Positions 18,916 through 27,802 of a stretch of DNA of 64,000 nt are shown piece by piece. This DNA comes from Nocardia uniformis NBRC 13702 (GTDB lineage Bacteria > Actinomycetota > Actinomycetes > Mycobacteriales > Mycobacteriaceae), in NCBI RefSeq assembly GCF_001613345.1, contig NZ_BDCE01000076.1:1-64000 (forward strand). Reading direction: 5' to 3'. The first letter of the stretch is position 1. Each line of letters opens with the position of its first letter. The translations under genes were made by a program, and so were the position numbers. Under the pieces are notes generated by a model. That model worked only from the letters and a program-made list of their open reading frames with translations, did no database searches and had not been told where the DNA came from.

Positions 18916-20031
18916 ATGTCCAGCGATACGCAGACCCTGAGCACTGCTGAGCCCACGACTGCCACGGATGCGGAATTCGCCGCGCGGGCAGAGGCTTTCG
19001 GCAATCGGATGCTGGAGATCCTCAATGACGGATTTCTGACCCTCATGGTAAGCATCGGCCATCAAACCGGCCTATTCGACGTTATGAGCTCATTGCCTCC
19101 CGCTACCAGCGCGGACATTGCCCGCGCCGCGCAGCTGAATGAGCGGTATGTCCGTGAATGCCTCTCCGCGCTCACTGTCGGCAGGATTGTCGACTACGAG
19201 CCCGACACGCACACCTTCGCACTGCCGCCGGAGCATGCCGCGGCACTGACCAGGGCGGCGGGTCCGGAGAATATCGCCGCCTTCGCGCAGTACATCCCGC
19301 TGGCCGCGAGCGTCGAGCCCGCGATCATCGACTGCTTCCGACACGGCGGCGGCGTCCCCTACTCGAAGTACGGTCGATTTCAGCAGCTCATGGCCGAGGA
19401 GAGCGCGGCGGTGCACGATGTCGCGCTGATCGACGTCACCATCACCCTCGTCCCCGGCCTGCCCGAGCGGCTGCGGGAAGGAATCGATGTCGCGGATGTG
19501 GGCTGCGGCAGCGGACACGCGCTCAACCTGCTGGGGCGGGAGTTTCCCAACAGTCGGTTCATCGGCTACGACTTCTCCGAGGAAGGTGTCGCGGCCGGCC
19601 GCGCGGAGGCGGCGGCCCTGGGGGTGACCAATACCCGATTCGAGGTTCGCGACGTCACCGATCTCGGCGTGTCCAACCAGTTCGATCTGATCACCGCATT
19701 CGACGCCATCCACGATCAGGCCCACCCGGCACAGGTCCTGCGGGGCATCGCCGAGGCGCTGAAGGACGACGGAACTTTTCTGATGGTCGATATCCAGGCC
19801 TCCAGCAATCTGGAAGACAATATGGAACATCCCCTCGGGCCGGGCATGTACACCATGTCCACAATGCACTGCATGACAGTGTCATTGGCACTCGACGGCG
19901 ACGGGCTCGGAACCATGTGGGGTGAACAGGTCGCGACCCGCATGCTCCGCGAAGCCGGGTTCGCCTCGGTCGATATCGAGCACGTCGACGCCGATATCTT
20001 CAATAGCTACTACATCGCACGGAAGGCGTGA
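18916..20031 (+). CDS. SAM-dependent methyltransferase, Rv2258c-like
   Basis: The protein has 371 aa. An N-terminal winged-helix-like dimerisation region (about 20-110) precedes a Rossmann methyltransferase domain with motif I VADVGCGSGHALNLLGREFP near 193-212, the acidic GYD at the end of strand 2 and LITAFDAIHDQAHP at motif IV. The architecture resembles M. tuberculosis Rv2258c, annotated as a transcriptional regulator but folded as a methyltransferase. The substrate is unknown. An AGGAG ribosome site precedes ATG 18916. Confidence 0.82.
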   Translation: MSSDTQTLSTAEPTTATDAEFAARAEAFGNRMLEILNDGFLTLMVSIGHQTGLFDVMSSLPPATSADIARAAQLNERYVRECLSALTVGRIVDYEPDTHTFALPPEHAAALTRAAGPENIAAFAQYIPLAASVEPAIIDCFRHGGGVPYSKYGRFQQLMAEESAAVHDVALIDVTITLVPGLPERLREGIDVADVGCGSGHALNLLGREFPNSRFIGYDFSEEGVAAGRAEAAALGVTNTRFEVRDVTDLGVSNQFDLITAFDAIHDQAHPAQVLRGIAEALKDDGTFLMVDIQASSNLEDNMEHPLGPGMYTMSTMHCMTVSLALDGDGLGTMWGEQVATRMLREAGFASVDIEHVDADIFNSYYIARKA

Positions 20032-20058
20032 CAGTGATCCGTGTGCTCCGGCCCCATT

Positions 20059-20760
20059 TCACCGGCTGATCGACGCATTCGGCTCGCCGTAGGCCGCGGC
20101 GATGTCCTCCGAGCTGCTCCACTTGCTGTAGGCCGGTGACTTCGGCCAGCCTGCGGGCGAATCCTGCCATTCCTCCTGGCGGCCGTACGGCAGCAGGTCG
20201 ATCAGGGCGAAGGAATGGCTGAGTTGTTCGGTGCCGCGACCGTCGGTGTGCCAGGTGCGATAGACGGTGTCGCCGTCGCGGAGGAATACGTTGACCGCGA
20301 ATTCCGCGTCGGGCGGCGCTCCGACGTCGGCGCCGAATGAGCTGTTCGCGGTGGAGTACCAGGTCATCTTGTTTCCGACGCGGCGCCGGTAGGCGAGGGC
20401 CTCATCGATCGGGCCCTGAGTGACGAGGACGAACCTGGCGTCGTAGTTGTTCAGGAACTCCAAACGGGTGAACTGCGAAGTGAATCCGGTGCAACCTCCG
20501 CACTGCCACTCCTTGCCCGGGAACCACATGTGGTTGTAGACGATCAGCTGTGACCGGCCGTCGAAGATATCCGCCAGGCGGACCGGCCCCTCCTCACCCT
20601 CGAGGGTGTAGTCGGGCATTTCGACCATCGGCAGGCGGCGGCGCTGGGCGGCGATAGCGTCGAGTTCCCGGGTCGCGGCCTTCTCTCGTTTACGCAGCGC
20701 GTCGAGTTCACGCTGCCAGGTATCGGCGTCGACGACGGGCGGCAGTGCTGTGGTGCTCAT
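20059..20760 (-). CDS. DUF899 thioredoxin-like protein
   Basis: The product has 233 aa from ATG 20760, preceded by GGGAGGA. An N-terminal helical hairpin (ELDALRKREKAATRELDAIAAQRRRLP) precedes the thioredoxin-like core with a CGGC redox motif (GKEWQCGGCTGFTSQF) and the SFGADVGAP and FLRDGDTVYRTWHTDGRG segments typical of DUF899. It is probably a cytosolic dithiol-disulfide oxidoreductase of unknown substrate. It is convergent with the methyltransferase gene and downstream of the ion-channel gene on the same strand. Confidence 0.85.
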   Translation of the reverse strand: MSTTALPPVVDADTWQRELDALRKREKAATRELDAIAAQRRRLPMVEMPDYTLEGEEGPVRLADIFDGRSQLIVYNHMWFPGKEWQCGGCTGFTSQFTRLEFLNNYDARFVLVTQGPIDEALAYRRRVGNKMTWYSTANSSFGADVGAPPDAEFAVNVFLRDGDTVYRTWHTDGRGTEQLSHSFALIDLLPYGRQEEWQDSPAGWPKSPAYSKWSSSEDIAAAYGEPNASISR

Positions 20761-20934
20761 GGGGTCCTCCCTGACCGGGTTCACAGATTGCGTGCTGTAG
20801 ATGTAGACGCCGGGCGCTCGGCGAATTCATCGGTCCGATCCGGATCCACCAGCCCGCGCGTGCGGACGGCGTTTCGAGGAGCGTCGTCGCGGTAGATCGC
20901 GAAGGGACGCAACAGCTTGCCGGTCGAGTCCGGC

Positions 20935-21972
20935 TCAGTGGGGACGGCCCTGGGTGGCGCGGCGGGGGATACCGCGTCGTTGGAGGGCGGTGCGGACGGT
21001 CGAGTGGGTGACGCCGAGCTGTTCGGCGATGTGGGCGAGAGTATGGCCGTTGCGGTAGAGGGTGATGGCGTGGTTGACCTCGTTGTCGGTGAGGTGGCGG
21101 TGGGTATTGAAACCACTGCCGCCGGTGTGGATGACACTGGTATTCGTGCCGGGGGTAGCCGGCATGATTATGCGGATCCCGTCCCGCAATGAGTGGACCT
21201 CCTCGCGCAATGCCGCCAGCTCACCGAGAATTTTCGCGGAGACGGCATCGTCGGCCTGGTTCTCCTGCTCGTGTTGTTCGCGATTCTCCTCCGCTCGTAC
21301 ATCTTCCGCCGCGCTGACCATGACGGCGAGGAACAGATTGAGAACGACAAAGGTGGAGACCAAGATGTAAAGAAGGAAGAAGATCCACGCGAGCGGTTTC
21401 GCGGCCATTACCTCGCTTGCGATATCGGGCCATGCCTCGCCGGTCATGACCTGAAAGAGGGTCCACATCGACGTGCCGAGGCTGCCGAAGTGTTCGGGTG
21501 TCACGGTGCCGAACAGCTTGGTTGCCAGGACTGCCGCCACGTACAGGACCAGCGCGAGCAATCCGAGGATTGATCCCATACCCGGTAGTGCCGCGAGCAG
21601 GTTCGCCACGACCTTCCGCATGCTCGGAGTAGCCGATACCAGGCGGAGCGCCCGCAATATGCGGAATGCCCGCAATACGGATAGGCCGCCCGTCGCGGGC
21701 AGTAGCGCCACACCGACCACGACGAAATCGAAGACATTCCATGGGTCGCGGAAATAGGCGAGGCCATAGGCGTACAACTTGAGCAGCATCTCGACAACGA
21801 ATATGCCGAGCGCCGTCGCATCAATAATATGGACAAATCGGCCAGCGACGGTCATCAGTCCGCCGGAAGTCTCCGCGCCCAGTGCCACCGCATTGATGAG
21901 AATGACCGCGATAATGAACTGCTGGCATCCGGGTGACTCGACAAGTTCTCGTACGCGTTCGCGTGACAACAC
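20935..21972 (-). CDS. voltage-gated sodium-channel-like protein fused to a C-terminal HTH domain
   Basis: The product has 345 aa from GTG 21972 with AGGAG upstream. Residues 18-222 form a six-helix voltage-gated cation channel. S4 carries Arg101, Arg104, Arg107 and Arg110 at every third position; the pore helix and filter read TGEAWPD (177-183, Glu179 in the NaChBac-type position); S6 is WIFFLLYILVSTFVVLNLFLAVMV. A coiled coil (about 223-268) is the usual tetramerisation domain. After a 25-residue linker, residues 295-336 form a recombinase/Hin-like helix-turn-helix with the segment LAHIAEQLGVTHSTVRTALQ. No stop or restart separates the parts. It may tether the channel to DNA or be a recent gene fusion. 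Confidence 0.85.
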   Translation of the reverse strand: MLSRERVRELVESPGCQQFIIAVILINAVALGAETSGGLMTVAGRFVHIIDATALGIFVVEMLLKLYAYGLAYFRDPWNVFDFVVVGVALLPATGGLSVLRAFRILRALRLVSATPSMRKVVANLLAALPGMGSILGLLALVLYVAAVLATKLFGTVTPEHFGSLGTSMWTLFQVMTGEAWPDIASEVMAAKPLAWIFFLLYILVSTFVVLNLFLAVMVSAAEDVRAEENREQHEQENQADDAVSAKILGELAALREEVHSLRDGIRIIMPATPGTNTSVIHTGGSGFNTHRHLTDNEVNHAITLYRNGHTLAHIAEQLGVTHSTVRTALQRRGIPRRATQGRPH

Positions 21973-22210
21973 GGGCGGTCTCCTACTTCGGCACTATGCA
22001 CGTCGTCATTGCTGGCACTCGAGCGGGTCGAAAATAGAACTGTGTTCGCCGCGCAATATCCTACGATCCGCATCGCTGTCGGAGCGGGGCTTTGCGAAGA
22101 CCCACGGTGGCTGATCACCGTGCTCACCACTCGCGGTCCGGTCGGCGACCGTCGGGATCGTCAGAACCCTTCCCGCGATACATATTTCGGCATCAGCGAC
22201 AACGTCGAGA

Positions 22211-22756
22211 TCAGCGCAGATAGTGCCGCAGCGCCGCGCGAGTATCGGAATCAGTGGTGCCGGAGTCGAACTCGATCAGTGCCGCCTCGGCGACCAATTC
22301 GACCCACAGCCGGGCACTGTCGCGGGGATGCGGCCAGCCCATGGCCTCGAAGTCGGGTTCGGCCAGCTGCGCCATGGTGTCGTTGCGGAGGAGAATTTCG
22401 GCGGAGATGGCCGGTTCGGCGCGGGCTTCGAGGAGCAGCGCGCGGACGCCCGGTTGTTTGCGGCAGGCGTCGAGATAGGTGAGCGTGCTGCGCCAGAGAC
22501 GGTCTCGGCCGGGCGGAGTTTCGGCGGTGAGGTGTTCATTGGAGGTGAGGACGCGGTCGTGGAAGGTCCGGTGTAGCGCACGTAAATAGGTGGCGCGGTC
22601 ACCGAAGTGGTGGAAGAAGCTGCCCTTGGCTACGCCCGCTTCCGCGACTATGCGATTGACGCTCATCTGGGCGAGGCCGATACTTCCGGCCAGCCGCAGC
22701 CCGGCATCGAGGAGGTCGGTGCGGGTGCGTTGGGCGGCGTCCTGACGGGTGGTCAC
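22211..22756 (-). CDS. TetR-family transcriptional regulator
   Basis: The protein has 181 aa from GTG 22756. The N-terminal helix-turn-helix reads RIVAEAGVAKGSFFHHFGDRATYLRALHR. Its start overlaps the stop of the upstream alpha/beta hydrolase gene by 4 bases (GTGA), so the two are one operon and the regulator probably controls it. The ligand domain is short but complete. Confidence 0.85.
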   Translation of the reverse strand: MTTRQDAAQRTRTDLLDAGLRLAGSIGLAQMSVNRIVAEAGVAKGSFFHHFGDRATYLRALHRTFHDRVLTSNEHLTAETPPGRDRLWRSTLTYLDACRKQPGVRALLLEARAEPAISAEILLRNDTMAQLAEPDFEAMGWPHPRDSARLWVELVAEAALIEFDSGTTDSDTRAALRHYLR

Positions 22757-23562
22757 CTGCCGACTGTATCGCTGGGCCGGCGAATGAATTCCAGGGTGTG
22801 GGCGAGGAATTCATCGGGGTCCGAGGAGAATGGCACATGCCCGGTGGGGAGCGGCACCAGGCGGGAGCCGGGGATGGCGGCCCAGGCGGCGCGGCCCTCG
22901 CGGAGGGGAAGGATGATGTCGCGGGCGCCCCAGATCAGCAGCGCCGGTGCGACGATTCCAGCGGCGAGGGGACGCAGGTTGTATTCGGGAGCGGCGAAGC
23001 TGCGCCACAGCGCGGCGGTGGTGTGGACGCCCTCGCGAGTGCGCGCGCGGGTGCGGGCCTTTCCGATAATGGTGTGGTCATGTGCGGTTCGTGCCCGCAT
23101 GTAGCGGGGGATCAGCAGCTGCCACACCATCCGGGTGACGGCGGGCGTGCCCATCATCCGACAGAACGTACGCGTCACGGCATTGTGTCGAGTGAAGCCG
23201 CCGCCGTTCACCAGCACCAGATGCGATACCCGCTCCGGTTGGGTGGCGGCGAGCCGGGCGGCGGCGAATCCGCCGACCGAATTGCCGATGAATACCGCCC
23301 GCGACACATGCAACTGATTCAGCACGTCCTCGAGCACCCCCGCGAAAAGCATTGCGGAGGCGGGCATATCGGCGGGCAGGGGATCGGATTCGCCATGACC
23401 CGGCCAATCCACGGCCAGTACCCGGAAGTGTGCCGCGAGCTGTTCGAGAATCGGGTCGAAATCGTGGTGGTCGTGCAGGGTGGCGTGCAGCAACACGATC
23501 GGTGGGCCGTCGCCGCGGTCGCTGACATGAACTGCACCCGCACGGGTTACGACATGGGGCAT
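22753..23562 (-). CDS. alpha/beta hydrolase
   Basis: From ATG 23562 (MPHVVTRAGAVHVSDRG) the product has 269 aa; an earlier start at 23613 would overlap the metallophosphoesterase gene. The oxyanion region is VLLHATLHDHHDFDP, the nucleophile elbow is FIGNSVGGFAAARLA (Ser in GNSVGG), the acid probably lies in LLIWGARDIILPL and the His in LPTGHVPF. It hydrolyses an unknown ester or related bond and is co-transcribed with the TetR gene. Confidence 0.82.
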   Translation of the reverse strand: MPHVVTRAGAVHVSDRGDGPPIVLLHATLHDHHDFDPILEQLAAHFRVLAVDWPGHGESDPLPADMPASAMLFAGVLEDVLNQLHVSRAVFIGNSVGGFAAARLAATQPERVSHLVLVNGGGFTRHNAVTRTFCRMMGTPAVTRMVWQLLIPRYMRARTAHDHTIIGKARTRARTREGVHTTAALWRSFAAPEYNLRPLAAGIVAPALLIWGARDIILPLREGRAAWAAIPGSRLVPLPTGHVPFSSDPDEFLAHTLEFIRRPSDTVGR

Positions 23563-23596
23563 GGCTTCTCGTTCAGTGTCAATCGGCCGGGGAAAG

Positions 23597-24730
23597 CTAG
23601 GCCGCTTCCGCACGCAGGATGAGGACGGTGATCTCGCTCGGGGCGAATACCCGCAGCTGCGGACCCCAGAAACCGGTGCCTCGGCTGGCGTAGAGCTGGG
23701 TCGCGCCGTGGCGACTCAGGCCCGCGACCACCGGCTGGTCGAGACGGACCAGGTAGTGGAACGGCCAGATCTGGCCACCGTGGGTGTGGCCTGAAATCTG
23801 TAGCGCCACACCGGCTGCCGCGGCATCGGTGATCTGTTTGGGCTGATGTGCCAGCAGCACCACCGGCAGGTCGCGATCGACGCCCGCGAGCGCGGCGGTG
23901 AGGTCCGGTCCGTGCCCGGCGAGCCCGACGCCGGTGGGATCGTCGATACCCGCCATGACCAGGGTGTCGCCATTGCGGGTGATCAGTTCGTGCTGGTTGT
24001 GCAGTGGTTGCCAGCCGATGGACGTCATATGGTCGATCCAGCCCTGAGCATCACCGAAATACTCGTGATTGCCGGTGATATAGAACTTGCCCAGCGGCGC
24101 AACGACTTTGCCGAGTGGGTCGACCTGCTCGTGCCGCTTCTGCACCGATCCATCGGCGAGATCTCCCGCGTGGCAGGCGATATCGGGCTTCAGGTCATTG
24201 ACGATATCGACCACTCGCTCCGACCAGCGCAGTCGATCGAGGGCGGCGAAGTGGGTATCGGTGACGACCACCATGCGCAGGCCGTCGAGACCGGTGCCGA
24301 GCCCGCGGATCGGCACCTCGACGCTGCGCACCCGGGGGATACGCCGGGCCTCGAAGATGCCGTAGGCGGTCAGCGCGATGGCCACGGCGAGCACGCCGAT
24401 CGCGATGCTCTGTGAGCGGGCCGGATTCTGCACACCCGCACCCGCCAGCACCAATCGGGCGAGCAGCCCGATCGCCGACCAACTGAACAGCACCCACAGC
24501 ACGCCGAGCATGGTGTCGCCGACAATGGACGCGGCATCGGACTGCCTGGCCCCGTGCCCGAGGAACATGGCCGTCGGCAGCGCCACATACCCCAGCGCGA
24601 ATACCGCGGTACCCAGCCAGAACAGTGCGCTCGCCCCCTGTGTGGGTGCGGCGACCAGGGTCCACCACGGCAGCAGGAAAAGGACGGCCGGTATCGCCAG
24701 AAAGAGCGCTACGCGCGGGACATATTTCAC
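23597..24730 (-). CDS. membrane-anchored metallophosphoesterase
   Basis: The protein has 377 aa from GTG 24730. Four to five N-terminal transmembrane helices (1-130) precede a calcineurin-like phosphoesterase domain with VVVTDTHFA, CHAGDLADG, YITGNHEYFGD, VVLLAHQPK and ISGHTHGGQIWP, the complete set of metal ligands. It is similar to YkuE/YaeI-type enzymes acting at the membrane face, possibly on lipid phosphates. It ends 35 bases before the hydrolase start and may head that operon. Confidence 0.87.
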   Translation of the reverse strand: MKYVPRVALFLAIPAVLFLLPWWTLVAAPTQGASALFWLGTAVFALGYVALPTAMFLGHGARQSDAASIVGDTMLGVLWVLFSWSAIGLLARLVLAGAGVQNPARSQSIAIGVLAVAIALTAYGIFEARRIPRVRSVEVPIRGLGTGLDGLRMVVVTDTHFAALDRLRWSERVVDIVNDLKPDIACHAGDLADGSVQKRHEQVDPLGKVVAPLGKFYITGNHEYFGDAQGWIDHMTSIGWQPLHNQHELITRNGDTLVMAGIDDPTGVGLAGHGPDLTAALAGVDRDLPVVLLAHQPKQITDAAAAGVALQISGHTHGGQIWPFHYLVRLDQPVVAGLSRHGATQLYASRGTGFWGPQLRVFAPSEITVLILRAEAA

Positions 24731-24819
24731 GGATGACCATCCTCATCGACGCGGCCGCGGTCTACTCCGCCTGGACGCGATAGGTCCCACCGACAATAAC
24801 AGCGACCACCGGCCACCTC

Positions 24820-25541
24820 TCATCGCCTGCCGACCGCCCGCTGGGCCACCAGCCACTCCAACTGTCGCAATAGCTCGGACGCGGCGACGACCTCGAGCAC
24901 GCCGAAGGTGCCGCCGGTGAGTTCGACGGTGAGCAGCCGCTGTTCGTCCGGGTCATCGTGGTAACCGCCGCGGATACCGTGATCGAGGGTGACCGTCACC
25001 GCGTGACCGACACCGAAGCGGCGGCAGACGCGGTCGTGGGCGAGTTCCCAGCCGCGAGTGCACAGGCCGTAGACCTTGCCGGTCGAGACCTCGCGATTCT
25101 CGAAGCGGAACAGGCGGTTCGAGGCTGCTTCCTCGGGGGTGAAGGCGTGGATACCGCGGTGCAGCTGTTCGAGGGGTTGCGGCTCGGCATCCGCGAACGC
25201 CCCGCGCCACGTATCGAGGACGTCGGTCAGGTGTAGGGGGTGTGCGACGCCGACCAGGGCATCGTCGGGGAGATCGAACGGCTCGCCGTTCGGGCCGGCG
25301 TAGGTGTCGTCGGTGCGGATACGGAAAGAACCCGTCACCGCTCCGGTGGCGTCGAAGATCGCCCACACCAGACGGCGGGCCAGCGGCCCGAGTACCGGAT
25401 GCTCGACGATCGTCTGCCGGTGCGGCCCGGCCCGCCAGCGACGGCCGTCGACCATGGCTCCTTCGAGGCGCCGGATCTGTTCGGTGGTCACGCCGTAGAT
25501 CCTGCCCCGCGGCACCGACAGCGGCGCGGTCAACCGCAGTG
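24820..25541 (-). pseudogene. truncated DUF4132 protein (C-terminal fragment)
   Basis: The last roughly 225 codons of this frame match the C-terminal part of DUF4132 proteins: RRLEGAMVDGRRW, LARRLVWAIFD, LPDDALVGVAHPLHL, QPLEQLHRGIHAFTPEE, GKVYGLCTRGWEL. Full-length family members are several times longer. Coding character starts abruptly at the stop codon of the upstream AraC gene (25542), so the 5' part has been lost. GTG 25491 could still start a shorter product. The fragment was probably created by the AraC duplication or a deletion. Confidence 0.65.
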
Positions 25542-26576
25542 CTACACCCGCACCAGCGATCGACCTCGGTGGGCGCGGCCGAAGAGACCCGGGGACTGGC
25601 CCTTCCAGCTGCGGAAGGCCGAGGTGAACGCCGAGACGCTGGAGTAGCCCAGGCGGTCGGCGACATGTTCGACGGTCAATCCGGCGACGAGGAGTTCTTC
25701 GGCCAGCATGCCGATGGTTTCGGTGGTGAGCTCGCGGAAGGTGGTGCCCTCGTCGGCCAGCCGGCGGCGCAGGGTGCGAACGCTGATATCCAGATCTGCT
25801 GCGATACGGGTCTGGTCGGCCACCCTCCCGTGGTGGATGAGAAGTTCGCGGACCTGGCCACTGATGCCGAGGCGGCTTCGCCGCTGCTGCATGAGGTCGG
25901 TGCACTGCTGCTCGTAGTAGCGCAGCATGGCGGGATTGGCTCGGGGTAGCGGCATGGCCAGGGCCCCGGTCGGAATGACCACCATGGACTGCGCCGCGCC
26001 CATGATGACCCTGTCCACTCCGAGTACCGCGCCGAACGCCTCGTAGATCGGGTGTGGGTCCAGTTGCAGCTCCACGCGCATTGCCGGGATCGGTCCGGCG
26101 AGCAGATCTTGCTGTGCGATGGAAACCACCGCGAAGTCGCGCTCCAGCGCGAACCGGTGAATCTCGCTCGGCAGGGCGGAATCGTCGCGGACCAACCGGG
26201 CCTCGGAGCCGTGGCGTTGCAGCCGGACCGGCGCGACCGTGAAGGAGAGATCGAGATAGCGCAGCGTGACGTCGATGACGTCGGCCAGGGTCGGGCAGTT
26301 CACAAGGGCGAATCCGAGGACGCCGAGACTCGTCGCATGACAGTTCATTCCGGAGAGCAAACCGAGCCCGGGTTCGTCGCCGGTCTCGTTCACGATATTG
26401 CGCATTACCGCGATTTCCTGTCCCACCGTGATCTCGATGGAGGGGTCGAGCAGGTCTTGCTCGCGAATTCCGGTGTGACGCAGCACCGATGACATCGCCA
26501 GGCCCCGCCCCGCCGCGAATTCGGTGAGCAGCGCGGTGCTGGTGATGGAACGCAGCCGTTCGAGTTCCTCCGCCAC
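25542..26576 (-). CDS. AraC-family regulator, tandem paralog 1
   Basis: The protein has 344 aa from GTG 26576 with GGGAGG upstream. An N-terminal Arabinose_bd-type ligand domain of about 220 residues is followed by two C-terminal helix-turn-helices (RIAADLDISVRTLRRRLADEGTTF and HVADRLGYSSVSAFTSAFRSWKG). This is the ArgR/OruR-like subclass common in nocardiae. It is nearly identical in the DNA-binding half to the 26643-27677 gene and differs mainly in the ligand domain. It is likely to share operators with its paralog but respond to a different inducer. Confidence 0.88.
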   Translation of the reverse strand: MAEELERLRSITSTALLTEFAAGRGLAMSSVLRHTGIREQDLLDPSIEITVGQEIAVMRNIVNETGDEPGLGLLSGMNCHATSLGVLGFALVNCPTLADVIDVTLRYLDLSFTVAPVRLQRHGSEARLVRDDSALPSEIHRFALERDFAVVSIAQQDLLAGPIPAMRVELQLDPHPIYEAFGAVLGVDRVIMGAAQSMVVIPTGALAMPLPRANPAMLRYYEQQCTDLMQQRRSRLGISGQVRELLIHHGRVADQTRIAADLDISVRTLRRRLADEGTTFRELTTETIGMLAEELLVAGLTVEHVADRLGYSSVSAFTSAFRSWKGQSPGLFGRAHRGRSLVRV

Positions 26577-26642
26577 GTCAGCATCCTCCCAGATATTCGA
26601 TTGTCGGATAGGCGGAATCGCAGCTCCGGTGGGTTGACCCGG

Positions 26643-27677
26643 CTATACGCGCACGAGCGATCGGCCACGGTGTACCCGGCCGAAGTGCCCCGGCGATTGC
26701 CCCTTCCAGCCGCGGAAGGCCGAGGTGAACGCCGAGACGCTGGAGTAGCCCAGGCGGTCGGCGACCTGTTCGACGGTCAGCCCCGCGACGAGGAGTTCCT
26801 CGGCGAGCATGCCGATCGTCTCGGTGCTCAATTCGCGGAATGTGGTGCCCTCGTCGGCAAGTCGGCGGCGGAGCGTGCGGACGCTGATATCGAGGTCGGC
26901 GGCGATGCGGGTCTGGTCGGCGAGTCTGCCGTGGTGGATCAGCAACTCGCGCACCTGCCCGCTCACCCCGAGGCGGCTGCTGCGCTTCTGTATCAGCTCC
27001 GCGCACTGGTGGGCGTAGAAGCGCGCCATGGTCGCATTGGCTCGAGGGAGCGGCAGACCCATGGTGGCGAGTGGTACCGCCATGACCGACCGTGGTGCGC
27101 CGAGGACGACCGCGTTCGCACCGAGTACCGCGCCGAAGGCCTCGTAAATGGGATGCGGTTCGAGTGCGAGTTCCACCCGCAGGTCGGGCAGCGGACCGGA
27201 CAGCATTTCCTGTAGCTGGCCCATGACCACCGCGAAATCGCGTTCCAGCGCGAAACGGCGAATCTCGTCGGGGACTATCCGGTCGTCGCGGACGAGCCGG
27301 GCCTCCGATCCTTCGAATTCCACCTTGGCGGCCACGACCGTGAAATTGAGATCGAGATAGCGCACCGCGACATCGACGAAGTGCCCGAACGTCGGGCAGC
27401 TCATGAGCGCGAAGCCGAGCACGCCGAGACCCGCTGGGTGGCAGTTCATTCCGGCCAGCAGCCCGAGCCCGGGCTCGTCGCCGGCCTCGACCGCGATATT
27501 GCGCATGACGGCGATTTCCTGGCCCACCGTGACCTCGGCGTCCGGATTGCGTAGATCTGCCTCGCGAATTCCGGTGTGGCGCAGGATTGATGGCAGCGAC
27601 AGGCCACGCCCGCCCGCGAATTCGACGAGCAGCGCGGTACTGGTTATGGAACGCAGTCGTTCGAGTTCCTCCGCCAC
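26643..27677 (-). CDS. AraC-family regulator, tandem paralog 2
   Basis: The protein has 344 aa from GTG 27677, with the same layout and length as its neighbour. The DNA-binding half is almost unchanged (RIAADLDISVRTLRRRLADEGTTF), while the sensor half diverges at many positions. The upstream region also repeats (CAGCATCCTC followed by CAGATATTCG in both), so promoter and gene were duplicated together. It is transcribed divergently from the ketosteroid dehydrogenase gene across 125 bases, the likely target. Confidence 0.88.
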   Translation of the reverse strand: MAEELERLRSITSTALLVEFAGGRGLSLPSILRHTGIREADLRNPDAEVTVGQEIAVMRNIAVEAGDEPGLGLLAGMNCHPAGLGVLGFALMSCPTFGHFVDVAVRYLDLNFTVVAAKVEFEGSEARLVRDDRIVPDEIRRFALERDFAVVMGQLQEMLSGPLPDLRVELALEPHPIYEAFGAVLGANAVVLGAPRSVMAVPLATMGLPLPRANATMARFYAHQCAELIQKRSSRLGVSGQVRELLIHHGRLADQTRIAADLDISVRTLRRRLADEGTTFRELSTETIGMLAEELLVAGLTVEQVADRLGYSSVSAFTSAFRGWKGQSPGHFGRVHRGRSLVRV

Positions 27678-27802
27678 TTCAGCATCCTCGCAGATATTCG
27701 GTGGTCGGGTATACGAATCGACCGCCGTGCTGCTCGATTCCCCGGCAAACCAACCGGCGGGTAATCTTCCTGGTCGCAGCTGATTGTGAAGGGGTACTGG
27801 TG

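Noticed and set aside
20781-20934. Minus-strand coding stretch (TGKLLRPFAIYRDDAPRNAV...) between DUF899 and the channel
   Set aside because: It looks protein-like but has no start and no recognised family; the evidence is too thin for a gene call.
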